From contig WTAG01000673.1 of NCBI GenBank assembly GCA_013139755.1, forward strand, positions 1 to 5,355: a stretch of DNA of 5,355 nucleotides. Reading direction: 5' to 3'. The position numbers and the translations under genes were made by a program. Shown here one piece after another: positions 1 through 5,355 of this stretch. Below the pieces are notes generated by a model that did no database searches, was not told the DNA's origin, and worked only from the letters and a program-made list of their open reading frames with translations. The stretch comes from Methylomarinum sp. Its GTDB lineage: Bacteria > Pseudomonadota > Gammaproteobacteria > Methylococcales > Methylomonadaceae. Positions within the stretch are counted from its first letter, which is position 1, and every line of letters starts with the position of its first letter.

Positions 1-81
1 ATAATTACATCCAGTGTACAATTAAGAGCAGTACTGTTCGTTCCACAATAAGCTACTTTTAACTGCCTCTGGTGTGATACA

Positions 82-255
82 TTATGGCTCTATCATTAGT
101 AACCCCACTGACTTCTTTGGGTTGGCTACTGCCCGTTGCAAACTCACTTCAATCTTGTCTCTATATTGATAGATTAGACTGGCGCTTGACAGCCAATAAC
201 GGACAGTTAAGTAAATATTACTTATCTTCGCCAAGTCTTCCTGTATATACCAGTC
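82..255 (-). pseudogene. Open tail after the kinase stop, possible GGDEF-domain relic
   Basis: The frame of the upstream kinase stays open for 57 codons after its TGA and ends at a TAA (82-84). The translation contains RDKIEVSLQRA followed by SVGLLMIEP. By eye this resembles the first helix and strand of GGDEF (diguanylate cyclase) domains, where a helix after LTGLxNR leads to LLxIDxDxFK. Here the LTGLxNR motif is unrecognisable and the frame stops where the DxDxFK part should follow, so it could not be an active cyclase. A TTG at 232-234 with AGGA four bases upstream could alternatively start a 50-residue peptide. The open length is not improbable by chance. The remaining bases 1-81 show no recognisable gene or signal, and no clear terminator follows the kinase. 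Confidence 0.22.
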
Positions 256-2622
256 TCAGGTATAACGATTTATAATATCACTCAATTTTTCTTCCAAGAT
301 AGGCTTGATGAGATAATCTGAAAAACCTATAGTTGTTAGCGTTGAAAGCTTTTTGGCTGATGCATAAGCAGTCATTGCAATTATAGGCGTGTTCATACTC
401 AAGAAAACTGGGTTATCCTTTAAATACTGCATAACTTCTATTCCACCTAGTCCAGGCATACATAGATCAAGAAAAATCAAATCAAATGAAGTTTTCTTCA
501 TTATTGCAAGCGCATCTATACCGTCATTAGCTTCGGTAACATTAACACCAATGTTAGTCATCAGGATGTTTAGTAGCATGCGATTTATTTCATTGTCATC
601 GACTACCAATATTGAAACAGAGGGCGTATTAACTTTTTTGATAGTTGTTTTAACTTCCTCAGCATCTTCTTTCTGTGGGGGCAGGATAGTCGCTGAAAAC
701 TGTTTTTGAAGACAGTTAAGTAGTTCTTCAAGATTCACTGGTTTTGAAACAAAGTCGTTACACCCTGCGGCAATACTATCTTCTTTGTCTTTTTTATATG
801 CATTGGCAGAAAGAGCAATAATGACAAGGTTTTCACCAATTTCAGTTTCGCGTAGTTGCTGACACACTTCTAATCCATTCATTTCCGGCATCACTATATC
901 CATCAACACCACATCGGGATTGTATGTCTTCACCCGAGTGAGACATTCTTGGCCACTAGTCGCTGTATTAACTTCAAATCCAATCGAAGACAGTAATCTA
1001 CTTAACATCATCAAATTATCGATATTGTCATCCACAATCAGAATTTTTAATGGATCAGCACTTGGTGGAAGACCGTTTTCTAATGTTTTGGCTGGGATAC
1101 TTACGACAGGTGCTGCGGGGAAATTAAGCTGTACTTTAAATACGCTTCCTTCCCCTATTTTGCTTTGCATTTGCAGTTGACCTTCCATGATATCAACCAG
1201 TTTTTTGCATATAGAGAGACCGAGCCCTGTGCCTTGAATACAATCATTAGGAGTTGATTGTTGAAATGGTTCGAAGATTTTCTTGAAGTTGCTCTCCTTA
1301 ATTCCACAGCCAGTATCTCCAACCTCAATACTCAAAACATTGTCATCATAATGGATGTTCAACCAAACTTTACCATGATCAGTGAACTTAACCGCATTAC
1401 TTAATAGGTTAATCAATATCTGTTTTAAGATCCTTTCATCACCATAGATAGTCTTTGGTATATCAGACTGCACTTTAAATTCAAAATGAATGTTTTTTTC
1501 TTTTAGTCGCAAACTGAATATATTGACAATGTCTTTCAATAAGTTCGAGATGCTGAAGATTTGTTTATCCACTTCCAGTGTATCCGATTCGATCTTGGAA
1601 AAATCTAAAAGGTCTTCTATTAGTGACAAGAGGTATTCACCACTTTGACGAATAATGCCGACATATTTTGTCTGATCATCATTAATCCCTTCCGATCGCT
1701 GAAGCAGTTGAGCATAGCCTAAAATACCATTTAAAGGTGTTCTAAGTTCGTGGCTCATATTGGCAAGAAACTCAGTTTTAGCTCGACTGGCTGTTTCGGC
1801 TATATTTCGCGCCTCAATCAATTGTGTTTCATTCTGTTTACGTTGGGTAATATCAATAATCACCCCTTCCAGAAACGTAAGATCTCCATTCTCATTGGAA
1901 ACACCTTGCCCTCTTTCATGTACCCAATGTACCGAACCATCGGAATGAAGCATACGATAATCCATCATGTATGGTCTTTTTTTCTCTATTGCTTTAGAGA
2001 CGATGCGCCTTAAGTTAAAACGGTCTTCAGGATGAACAATATCTATTAATTTGTCGATTGAACCGTTGATAAAGTCAGAAGCCGGATAGCCTGATATTTG
2101 AATAATCTCATCACTAAGGAATTTGATGGTCCATGTGTTTTCAAGCTTGAAGCGATATATTGCTCCAGGTATGCTGGAAACTAGAGCCAGAAAATGTCTT
2201 TCATTTTCTCTTTCAAGATTATTTAAAAGTCGTCTGTTTTCAATTATGGTAAGAGCGGCATTGATAGTATTCAATACATGAGGTTTATAAAATCCAAACT
2301 GACCAGAATTATCTTCCAATACATTAATAAAACCTAAATATTGTTGTTGGATTCGTAAAGGAATGTTCGTTAAATTCTCAAAAGGTTGTAAATAAAAGAT
2401 GCAGTCGGTGTATTCGTAAAGTTTGTTGCATTTATCACAGTGTGAATCCATGAAAGTAGAACTTACGATTTTCTTTTGGCCCCAACAAGCATTGATATCT
2501 GCAACACCAGGGATATATTGAATTGCTTGACAGAGAAATTCGATAACTTGCTCTTCATTTGGCAAGGAACTTATCACTCCTTGAACAGCCAGTAAGTTAC
2601 CTAGTATTTTTAATTTGCTCAT
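256..2622 (-). CDS. Soluble hybrid sensor histidine kinase (GAF-like, PAS, HisKA, HATPase, REC, REC)
   Basis: A cytoplasmic hybrid histidine kinase of 788 residues when started at the ATG at 2620-2622. It should autophosphorylate on His and pass the phosphate to its own receiver domains. Domains in order: a GAF-like sensor (about 10-130) with cysteines at 31, 46, 62, 65 and 74; a PAS fold with C-terminal PAC motif (about 143-262, ending in DITQRK); HisKA with SHELRTP (His291); HATPase with the N box (Asn409), DTGCGI (436-441), FEPF and GTGLGL (464-469). Receiver 1 has Asp531/Asp532, phospho-acceptor Asp575, Ser605 and Lys627. Receiver 2 has Asp675/Asp676, acceptor Asp719, Thr751 and Lys773. 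All catalytic motifs are intact. There is no transmembrane segment, no HPt and no output domain, so an external HPt or regulator is inferred. A GTG three codons upstream (2629-2631) is in frame, but AGGG lies only one base before it; the ATG has better spacing. An in-frame TAG just upstream excludes longer forms. It follows the MEDS gene by 45 bases, presumably in one operon. The signal is unknown. Confidence 0.96.
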   Translation of the reverse strand: MSKLKILGNLLAVQGVISSLPNEEQVIEFLCQAIQYIPGVADINACWGQKKIVSSTFMDSHCDKCNKLYEYTDCIFYLQPFENLTNIPLRIQQQYLGFINVLEDNSGQFGFYKPHVLNTINAALTIIENRRLLNNLERENERHFLALVSSIPGAIYRFKLENTWTIKFLSDEIIQISGYPASDFINGSIDKLIDIVHPEDRFNLRRIVSKAIEKKRPYMMDYRMLHSDGSVHWVHERGQGVSNENGDLTFLEGVIIDITQRKQNETQLIEARNIAETASRAKTEFLANMSHELRTPLNGILGYAQLLQRSEGINDDQTKYVGIIRQSGEYLLSLIEDLLDFSKIESDTLEVDKQIFSISNLLKDIVNIFSLRLKEKNIHFEFKVQSDIPKTIYGDERILKQILINLLSNAVKFTDHGKVWLNIHYDDNVLSIEVGDTGCGIKESNFKKIFEPFQQSTPNDCIQGTGLGLSICKKLVDIMEGQLQMQSKIGEGSVFKVQLNFPAAPVVSIPAKTLENGLPPSADPLKILIVDDNIDNLMMLSRLLSSIGFEVNTATSGQECLTRVKTYNPDVVLMDIVMPEMNGLEVCQQLRETEIGENLVIIALSANAYKKDKEDSIAAGCNDFVSKPVNLEELLNCLQKQFSATILPPQKEDAEEVKTTIKKVNTPSVSILVVDDNEINRMLLNILMTNIGVNVTEANDGIDALAIMKKTSFDLIFLDLCMPGLGGIEVMQYLKDNPVFLSMNTPIIAMTAYASAKKLSTLTTIGFSDYLIKPILEEKLSDIINRYT

Positions 2623-2654
2623 GGAATCCACACCCTAAATTTTGAGGTTCCATG
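2620..2654 (-). promoter_or_regulatory. Hairpin holding the kinase start codon
   Basis: In the transcript, CATGGAA (2648-2654) can pair perfectly with TTCCATG (2620-2626). A further C-G pair follows one mismatch. The 3' arm contains the kinase ATG, and the loop contains the best Shine-Dalgarno candidate, AGGG. Folding would bury the start codon while leaving the ribosome site partly open. A second ATG in the 5' arm (2651-2653), ten bases after AAGGTG, opens an 18-codon frame that ends at TAA 2597-2599 inside the kinase gene, in another frame. Control of kinase translation by folding or coupling is an inference; the inverted repeat itself is plainly visible. Confidence 0.4.
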
Positions 2655-2667
2655 CGGTTTAAACACC

Positions 2668-3309
2668 TTATTTACTCAAGGCAGCACATTGGAAATCAGC
2701 TGGATTGGATACATTTTCATAGTATGGATTACTGACAATACGACCTTGAGCAATCATATAAGGGTGAACTCGTAACACGTCCATTAACGTTGCTCCGTCA
2801 AACCGGTTAGCATCGTATTGACAAATAACCACCATTGGATGGGATTCAATCAGGTTATTTATGCCACTTTCGTACTCGATGAGCTTGTCGCTCCCAGGTA
2901 TTCCTTTCAATGACCAGGTCATTTCACCACTCAGGCGTACACCGTCAAAACCATCACTAATTCCTTGATCATAACAATTACAGAGTGTTTTCCACATAGA
3001 TTCAGGGTTGAAAACACCTGTAGGATGATAAGCTTTTGCCGTTTGACAAAATCGAATCTGGCCAGATGCTTCCGCTCTCTCAACGTTAACATTATACTTT
3101 GAGAGGGATTGGCGTATCTCTTTGGCAGGCCATTCATCATAAAAATATTCCACCCTATCGTTGTCTTGAAAGGCAGCGAAGATAAATTTTTCAATTAGTG
3201 ACCTACGTTCTTCTTCACTTTTATAGATAAGGCACATATGCGTGTTTGAAGGATAATTGCCATCAATAAAACCCATATGGATATGTCTTGATTCTTTTTC
3301 TGCACACAT
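2668..3309 (-). CDS. Stand-alone MEDS-domain sensory protein
   Basis: A 213-residue soluble protein that is essentially one MEDS domain (methanogen/methylotroph, DcmR sensory domain), the input module first noted in the dichloromethane regulator DcmR. Features typical of the family are HMCLIY (24-29), DRVEYFYDE (51-59), GVRLSGEM (123-130), ICQYD (162-166), VHPYMI (181-186) and NPYYE (194-198). No Walker A loop, helix-turn-helix or kinase domain is fused to it, and there is no signal peptide or membrane segment. The start ATG is preceded by a weak GAAG and by an in-frame TAG eight codons upstream; a second Met at residue 12 is a possible but less supported start. The gene directly precedes the hybrid kinase (45 bases apart), whose N-terminus lacks MEDS. 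This suggests that the MEDS protein supplies or modulates the signal in trans. The ligand is unknown, and involvement in C1 metabolism is only a family-level guess. Confidence 0.9.
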   Translation of the reverse strand: MCAEKESRHIHMGFIDGNYPSNTHMCLIYKSEEERRSLIEKFIFAAFQDNDRVEYFYDEWPAKEIRQSLSKYNVNVERAEASGQIRFCQTAKAYHPTGVFNPESMWKTLCNCYDQGISDGFDGVRLSGEMTWSLKGIPGSDKLIEYESGINNLIESHPMVVICQYDANRFDGATLMDVLRVHPYMIAQGRIVSNPYYENVSNPADFQCAALSK

Positions 3310-3338
3310 AATTACATCTTCACTATTGGTCTAGGATC

Positions 3339-3361
3339 AGTATACATCCAGATGAACCAGA
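3339..3361 (-). promoter_or_regulatory. Candidate promoter and direct repeat ahead of the MEDS-kinase operon
   Basis: On the minus strand, TATACT (3339-3344) is a good -10 hexamer about 30 bases before the MEDS start codon. No good -35 box lies at 16-18 bases; TTGCAT (3368-3373) is 23 bases away, too far for normal sigma-70 use. Directly upstream of the -10 is the direct repeat TCTGG-TTCA-TCTGG (3348-3361), nine-base spacing, in the position of an operator or activator site. A weak promoter depending on a regulator is inferred from this arrangement; no known regulator site is recognised. Confidence 0.35.
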
Positions 3362-3511
3362 GGGGCTATGCAAAAAACAATCATGTTATGTGTGGTTATT
3401 CTTACGAAATCTAGAATTCACCTCATTTGATCTTTTTTTCATAGCATGATCCCGTATTTCTTGGAAAAAAACTTGCAGTTGGGCAGTACTATGGCCGTGT
3501 TTTATCGAATT

Positions 3512-3543
3512 AAAAAAATATTGACTGACCGTTGCGGGTCCAG
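3512..3543 (-). terminator. Possible intrinsic terminator at the edge of the inverted-repeat element
   Basis: On the minus strand, CTGGACC (3537-3543) can pair with GGTCAG (3525-3530), with one bulged G and a six-base loop. It is followed after a few bases by a run of seven T (complement of 3512-3518). The stem is short and begins about 280 bases after the BFD stop, so it is only a modest candidate for ending that transcript. Its 5' arm overlaps the left terminal repeat of the adjoining element. Confidence 0.3.
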
Positions 3544-3711
3544 GCTGTGTGAAAACTCAAGATTAACAAATCTGGTGGTAAAACAAAGTGACTTTATAAG
3601 CTGAATTACACTGAAAGTGGAATAAATTAAACAAGGTAAGTGTTATTCTGATTATGGCGTGTAACCCTGTCCCTTTCGACGCCGGAAATTTTGAGTTTTC
3701 ACACACTCTGG
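3540..3711. mobile_element. 172-bp inverted-repeat element, MITE-like or internally deleted IS
   Basis: The left end (3540-3564) and the reverse complement of the right end (3687-3711) agree at 22 of 25 positions. They share an uninterrupted 15-base core, TGTGTGAAAACTCAA. The roughly 120 bases between them encode no transposase. Termini of the type TGTGTGAAAACTC are familiar from proteobacterial insertion sequences, but the family cannot be named from memory with confidence. GGGTC occurs directly at both borders (3536-3540 and 3710-3714) and could be a 5-bp target duplication, although this reading shifts the terminal repeats by one base. The element is therefore either a non-autonomous MITE or the remains of a deleted IS. 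Copy number elsewhere cannot be seen here. Confidence 0.6.
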
Positions 3712-3825
3712 GTCGATGGCAGTCTTTCAATGTAAGATTTGATTGTATTAGTTTATATAAATATCAGGCCAAGATTGCGACAATACAGTTAGTGACTAAG
3801 GAAAGATTGGGAGCTGTTGGAATTG

Positions 3826-4023
3826 CTAATCCAATTCACCGTGTTCAGCAATTAAGTTGATAATATCAACATCACACGAACCACAACCAGTGCAGGCTCC
3901 CGTGGCGCTTGAGATTTTATCTAGATCAGCTTTTTGTTCAATGAGTGACAACACTTTTTCTTTGGTTGTTCCAGTGCAGTCACAAATTATTTCATTCTGT
4001 TCTTCTTGGTTGATTTCGTTCAT
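3826..4023 (-). CDS. Small BFD-like [2Fe-2S]-binding protein
   Basis: A 65-residue acidic protein matching the BFD-like [2Fe-2S] fold in size and pattern: C14-x-C16, then C44-x2-C47, with the usual helix (TKEKVLSLIEQ) after the first pair and an IINLI helix after the second. These four cysteines are the expected cluster ligands; a fifth, Cys50, continues as C-x2-C-x2-C. Such domains occur as bacterioferritin-associated ferredoxin and as parts of NasA, NirB and NifU-type proteins. No bacterioferritin, nitrite reductase or nif gene is in view, so its electron partner is unknown and the symbol bfd is not assigned. The start is firm in frame, because a TAA lies four codons upstream, but no Shine-Dalgarno precedes it; the leader instead contains CCTCCTTTTG. 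It lies after the terminator of the preceding gene, so it probably has its own promoter, which is not clearly visible. Confidence 0.85.
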   Translation of the reverse strand: MNEINQEEQNEIICDCTGTTKEKVLSLIEQKADLDKISSATGACTGCGSCDVDIINLIAEHGELD

Positions 4024-4060
4024 ACAGCGTTTTTAGCTTTCAAAAGGAGGCTGACTGTTA

Positions 4061-4129
4061 ATGAGTAGGGTAGAAAGACTCAAAAACTGCACTTGCTTAA
4101 CGTCGGCGTTATTTGGTAATCGTTTATAA
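4061..4129 (+). other. 22-codon plus-strand micro-ORF with a strong ribosome site (doubtful)
   Basis: AAAAGGAGG (4042-4050), a near-perfect Shine-Dalgarno, stands ten bases before an ATG that opens a 22-codon frame (MSRVERLKNCTCLTSALFGNRL cut into two parts would be MSRVERLKNC and TCLTSALFGNRL). It runs antisense to the BFD leader and ends just before the TrpD2 terminator. No promoter is evident, and its length is unremarkable. Only the ribosome site makes it worth noting. Confidence 0.12.
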
Positions 4130-4134
4130 CTTAC

Positions 4135-4194
4135 AAAAAATAATATTGGTTTTGCAGGGTCATCTATTTATCGGTGACCTATTCAACCAATATT
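4135..4194 (-). terminator. Intrinsic terminator of the cyoE/TrpD2 transcript, overlapping the stop codon
   Basis: On the minus strand, AATATTGGTT (4185-4194) pairs perfectly with AACCAATATT (4142-4151). Inside is a second perfect stem, GGTCA with TGACC, around a 12-base loop. A run of six T follows (complement of 4135-4140) after one A. The 5' arm and loop lie within the last codons of the TrpD2-like gene, and the TGA stop begins the inner 3' arm. This is a convincing Rho-independent terminator that separates this operon from the BFD gene downstream. Confidence 0.75.
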
Positions 4195-5158
4195 GTGTAG
4201 CAAGCTCGTGTGCTTTTTCTTGCGTATTTGCTTTTCCAATTAATTTTAAAGCAATCGCTGTTGTACCTATAATAGTAGCTTCTGCAAATTCATCATTAAT
4301 TTCCTCTTGCCATAACTGCGCCAGTTGCTGTGGGTCAAGATTTTCTGATTTTACATGGCGACGGGCAAAAAGAGCAGGCCATTGCTCTTCAATCAACTCA
4401 TTGTTTTGTACCGATTGAACCAGACAATCCATATCAGGGTTGCGCTCAGTTTCTCCGCCTTCGCCTTTAAGTACAGCCATGCTGGGTTGATTTAATAATA
4501 GCGCGGCTTTTTGATGTACTTGTCTGTAACTAGGATGAAAGATACCTTGTATAGCATGCGAGGCATTTAATGGGTTAAGTAACCTGACTAATGTGTGTAC
4601 AGGAGAGCGTAAGCCCATTAAAGGACGAAGGTTAATCATCTCATACAGTTTAGGGCAGAAGTGCTCTAAAGAAAGGTAACTAAAATTATGCTGCTCAATT
4701 TGCGATAGAGATTCCTCTATACTGTTAGCTGGTTGATGGCCTAGGTATTTTAGTACATTCTGCGTGTAGATACGCCCTTCTGTATGACCACCTGCACCAT
4801 GCATAAAAACACGCACACCATTTTCGGCCAATAAAAGGGTAGAAAGTAAAAACCAAGGTAAGTGACGGCGTTTTCCTGCGTAAGATGACCAATCTAAATC
4901 CACTTTGATTGTTTGCTCAGGAATAATGAAGGATTCTCTGGCGGCTTGTACAAATCCTGCTAACTCTTCAGCTGTTTCTTCTTTTACCCGCATTAGCATT
5001 AAAAACGCACCCAGCTGAATAGGTTCAACTTGATCCGCCATAATCATGCCCATGGCTCGGTAGGCTTCATCTTGTGTTAGTGGACGTGAACCTTTTTTAC
5101 CTTTACCAAGAATTTTTATAAATTCAGCAAAGGCATGTTCTGTTTGATGATCGCTCAT
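4160..5158 (-). CDS. TrpD2/YbiB-like protein (anthranilate phosphoribosyltransferase-like fold)
   Basis: A 332-residue protein of the glycosyltransferase family 3-like group, related to E. coli YbiB (TrpD2) and more distantly to TrpD. The N-terminal helical domain (about 8-75) includes GKGKKGSRPLT and the pattern QLGAFLMLMRVKEET that matches the TrpD dimer-domain region. The alpha/beta domain follows, with SYAGKRR (92-98), MHG (119-121, where TrpD has KHG), GLRSPVHTL (182-190) and KGEGGE (231-236). The glycine-rich GTGGD phosphate loop of true TrpD is absent, so tryptophan synthesis is unlikely. YbiB is known to bind nucleic acids, and that is the best analogy, not a demonstrated function here. 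It starts at an ATG that overlaps the cyoE stop (ATGA), preceded by a weak TTTAGG three bases away, so translational coupling is likely. It ends inside a terminator hairpin. Confidence 0.88.
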   Translation of the reverse strand: MSDHQTEHAFAEFIKILGKGKKGSRPLTQDEAYRAMGMIMADQVEPIQLGAFLMLMRVKEETAEELAGFVQAARESFIIPEQTIKVDLDWSSYAGKRRHLPWFLLSTLLLAENGVRVFMHGAGGHTEGRIYTQNVLKYLGHQPANSIEESLSQIEQHNFSYLSLEHFCPKLYEMINLRPLMGLRSPVHTLVRLLNPLNASHAIQGIFHPSYRQVHQKAALLLNQPSMAVLKGEGGETERNPDMDCLVQSVQNNELIEEQWPALFARRHVKSENLDPQQLAQLWQEEINDEFAEATIIGTTAIALKLIGKANTQEKAHELATQYWLNRSPINR

Positions 5159-5355
5159 GAGCCTAAAGATATTGGAAAGTAATGATCGACTAACAAGGCA
5201 GCAAACATAATCATTAAATAATTAATTGAATAGAAAAATGTTTTCATCGCTGTTTTATTGTCTGTATGACGCATCATTTTTATGGCGTAATAGATAAAGC
5301 CCAATCCTAATATTAATGCAGTTGCCAGATAAATTAAGCCACTCATGCCTGTTAA
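5155..5355 (-). CDS. cyoE: Protoheme IX farnesyltransferase (heme O synthase), C-terminal part
   Basis: The last 66 codons of a gene that enters from beyond the right edge; the frame remains open to base 5355 (Leu-Thr-Gly before MSGLIYL), so the internal Met is not the start. Heme O synthase (CyoE/CtaB, UbiA superfamily) is an inner-membrane enzyme that adds a farnesyl group to heme B to give heme O for terminal oxidases. The fragment shows two hydrophobic helices (SGLIYLATALILGLGFIYYA and SINYLMIMFAALLVDHY) separated by a charged stretch RHTDNKTAMKTF. The KTFFYSINYLMIMFAALLVDHYF region, read in two parts, is typical of the CtaB C-terminus. The catalytic Asp-rich motifs are outside the window. 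It overlaps the next gene by ATGA. The identification rests on the C-terminal signature only. Confidence 0.85.
   Translation of the reverse strand, partial: LTGMSGLIYLATALILGLGFIYYAIKMMRHTDNKTAMKTFFYSINYLMIMFAALLVDHYFPISLGS

Larger units (their letters stand above)
3310..3825. other. Gene-free region between the MEDS and BFD genes
   Basis: No convincing coding sequence lies in these 516 bases. From left to right they hold the likely promoter of the MEDS operon (about 3339-3373), an AT-rich stretch without recognisable signals (about 3374-3511), a possible minus-strand terminator (3512-3543), a 172-bp inverted-repeat element (3540-3711), and about 110 bases of plain AT-rich sequence downstream of the BFD gene. 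The BFD stop codon itself sits in the loop of a small perfect palindrome, GAATTG-N6-CAATTC (3820-3837), which has no U tract after it. A 68-codon plus-strand frame runs through the element into the BFD gene and is not believed. Confidence 0.6.

Noticed and set aside
1..11. ATAATTACATC repeated at 3308-3318 next to the MEDS start codon, hinting at a second similar gene start just left of the window
   Set aside because: An 11-base AT-rich match is expected by chance in a window this long, and the base left of position 1 is not available.
208..224. AT-only palindrome TAAGTAA-ATA-TTACTTA downstream of the kinase
   Set aside because: Too AT-rich to make a stable hairpin and not followed by a U tract, so it is not called a terminator or operator.
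84..275. 63-codon plus-strand frame left of the kinase
   Set aside because: Hydrophobic start but no ribosome site or family resemblance, and it overlaps the kinase end antisense; the minus-strand frame here is more protein-like.
2629..2631. GTG as the kinase start
   Set aside because: The only ribosome-site candidate (AGGG) is one base away, too close; the ATG three codons downstream has workable spacing. The difference is three residues.
3654..3860. 68-codon plus-strand frame in the intergenic region
   Set aside because: It runs across the right end of the inverted-repeat element and into the antisense of the BFD gene, has no recognisable domain and no well-placed ribosome site.
4064..4090. 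Possible sigma-70 promoter TTGAGT-N17-TAACAG for the BFD gene
   Set aside because: Only three of six -10 positions match the consensus, which is too weak to annotate.

Overview
This AT-rich window reads like a gammaproteobacterial chromosome. A methylotroph or a related environmental lineage is a reasonable guess, because the MEDS family is common there, but no gene fixes the genus. All five supported genes lie on the minus strand, so transcription runs from the right edge to the left edge.

Right part (5355 to about 4135): the C-terminal end of heme O synthase (CyoE/CtaB, cut by the window edge) overlaps by ATGA with a TrpD2/YbiB-like protein of the anthranilate phosphoribosyltransferase-like fold. 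That gene ends inside the stem of a long hairpin followed by six U residues, a convincing intrinsic terminator. Next, as its own unit, comes a 65-residue BFD-type [2Fe-2S] protein.

Middle part (3310-3825): a 516-base gene-free stretch. It holds a 172-bp element bounded by inverted repeats (22 of 25 positions match) that looks like a MITE or a gutted insertion sequence. A possible terminator touches its left end, and the promoter region of the next operon lies at its far left.

Left part (3309-256): a two-gene sensory operon. A stand-alone MEDS-domain protein is followed, 45 bases later, by a soluble hybrid histidine kinase with the order GAF-like, PAS, HisKA, HATPase, REC, REC. There is no HPt or DNA-binding output domain, so a partner outside the window is expected. 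The kinase start codon sits in a hairpin arm that also carries a competing 18-codon reading frame. Past the kinase stop, the same frame stays open for 57 codons and faintly resembles the start of a GGDEF domain, possibly a gene relic.

The best candidates for something not previously described are the split MEDS/hybrid kinase module with its cysteine-bearing sensor domain, the start-codon hairpin between the two genes, and the small inverted-repeat element. None is proven by sequence alone.
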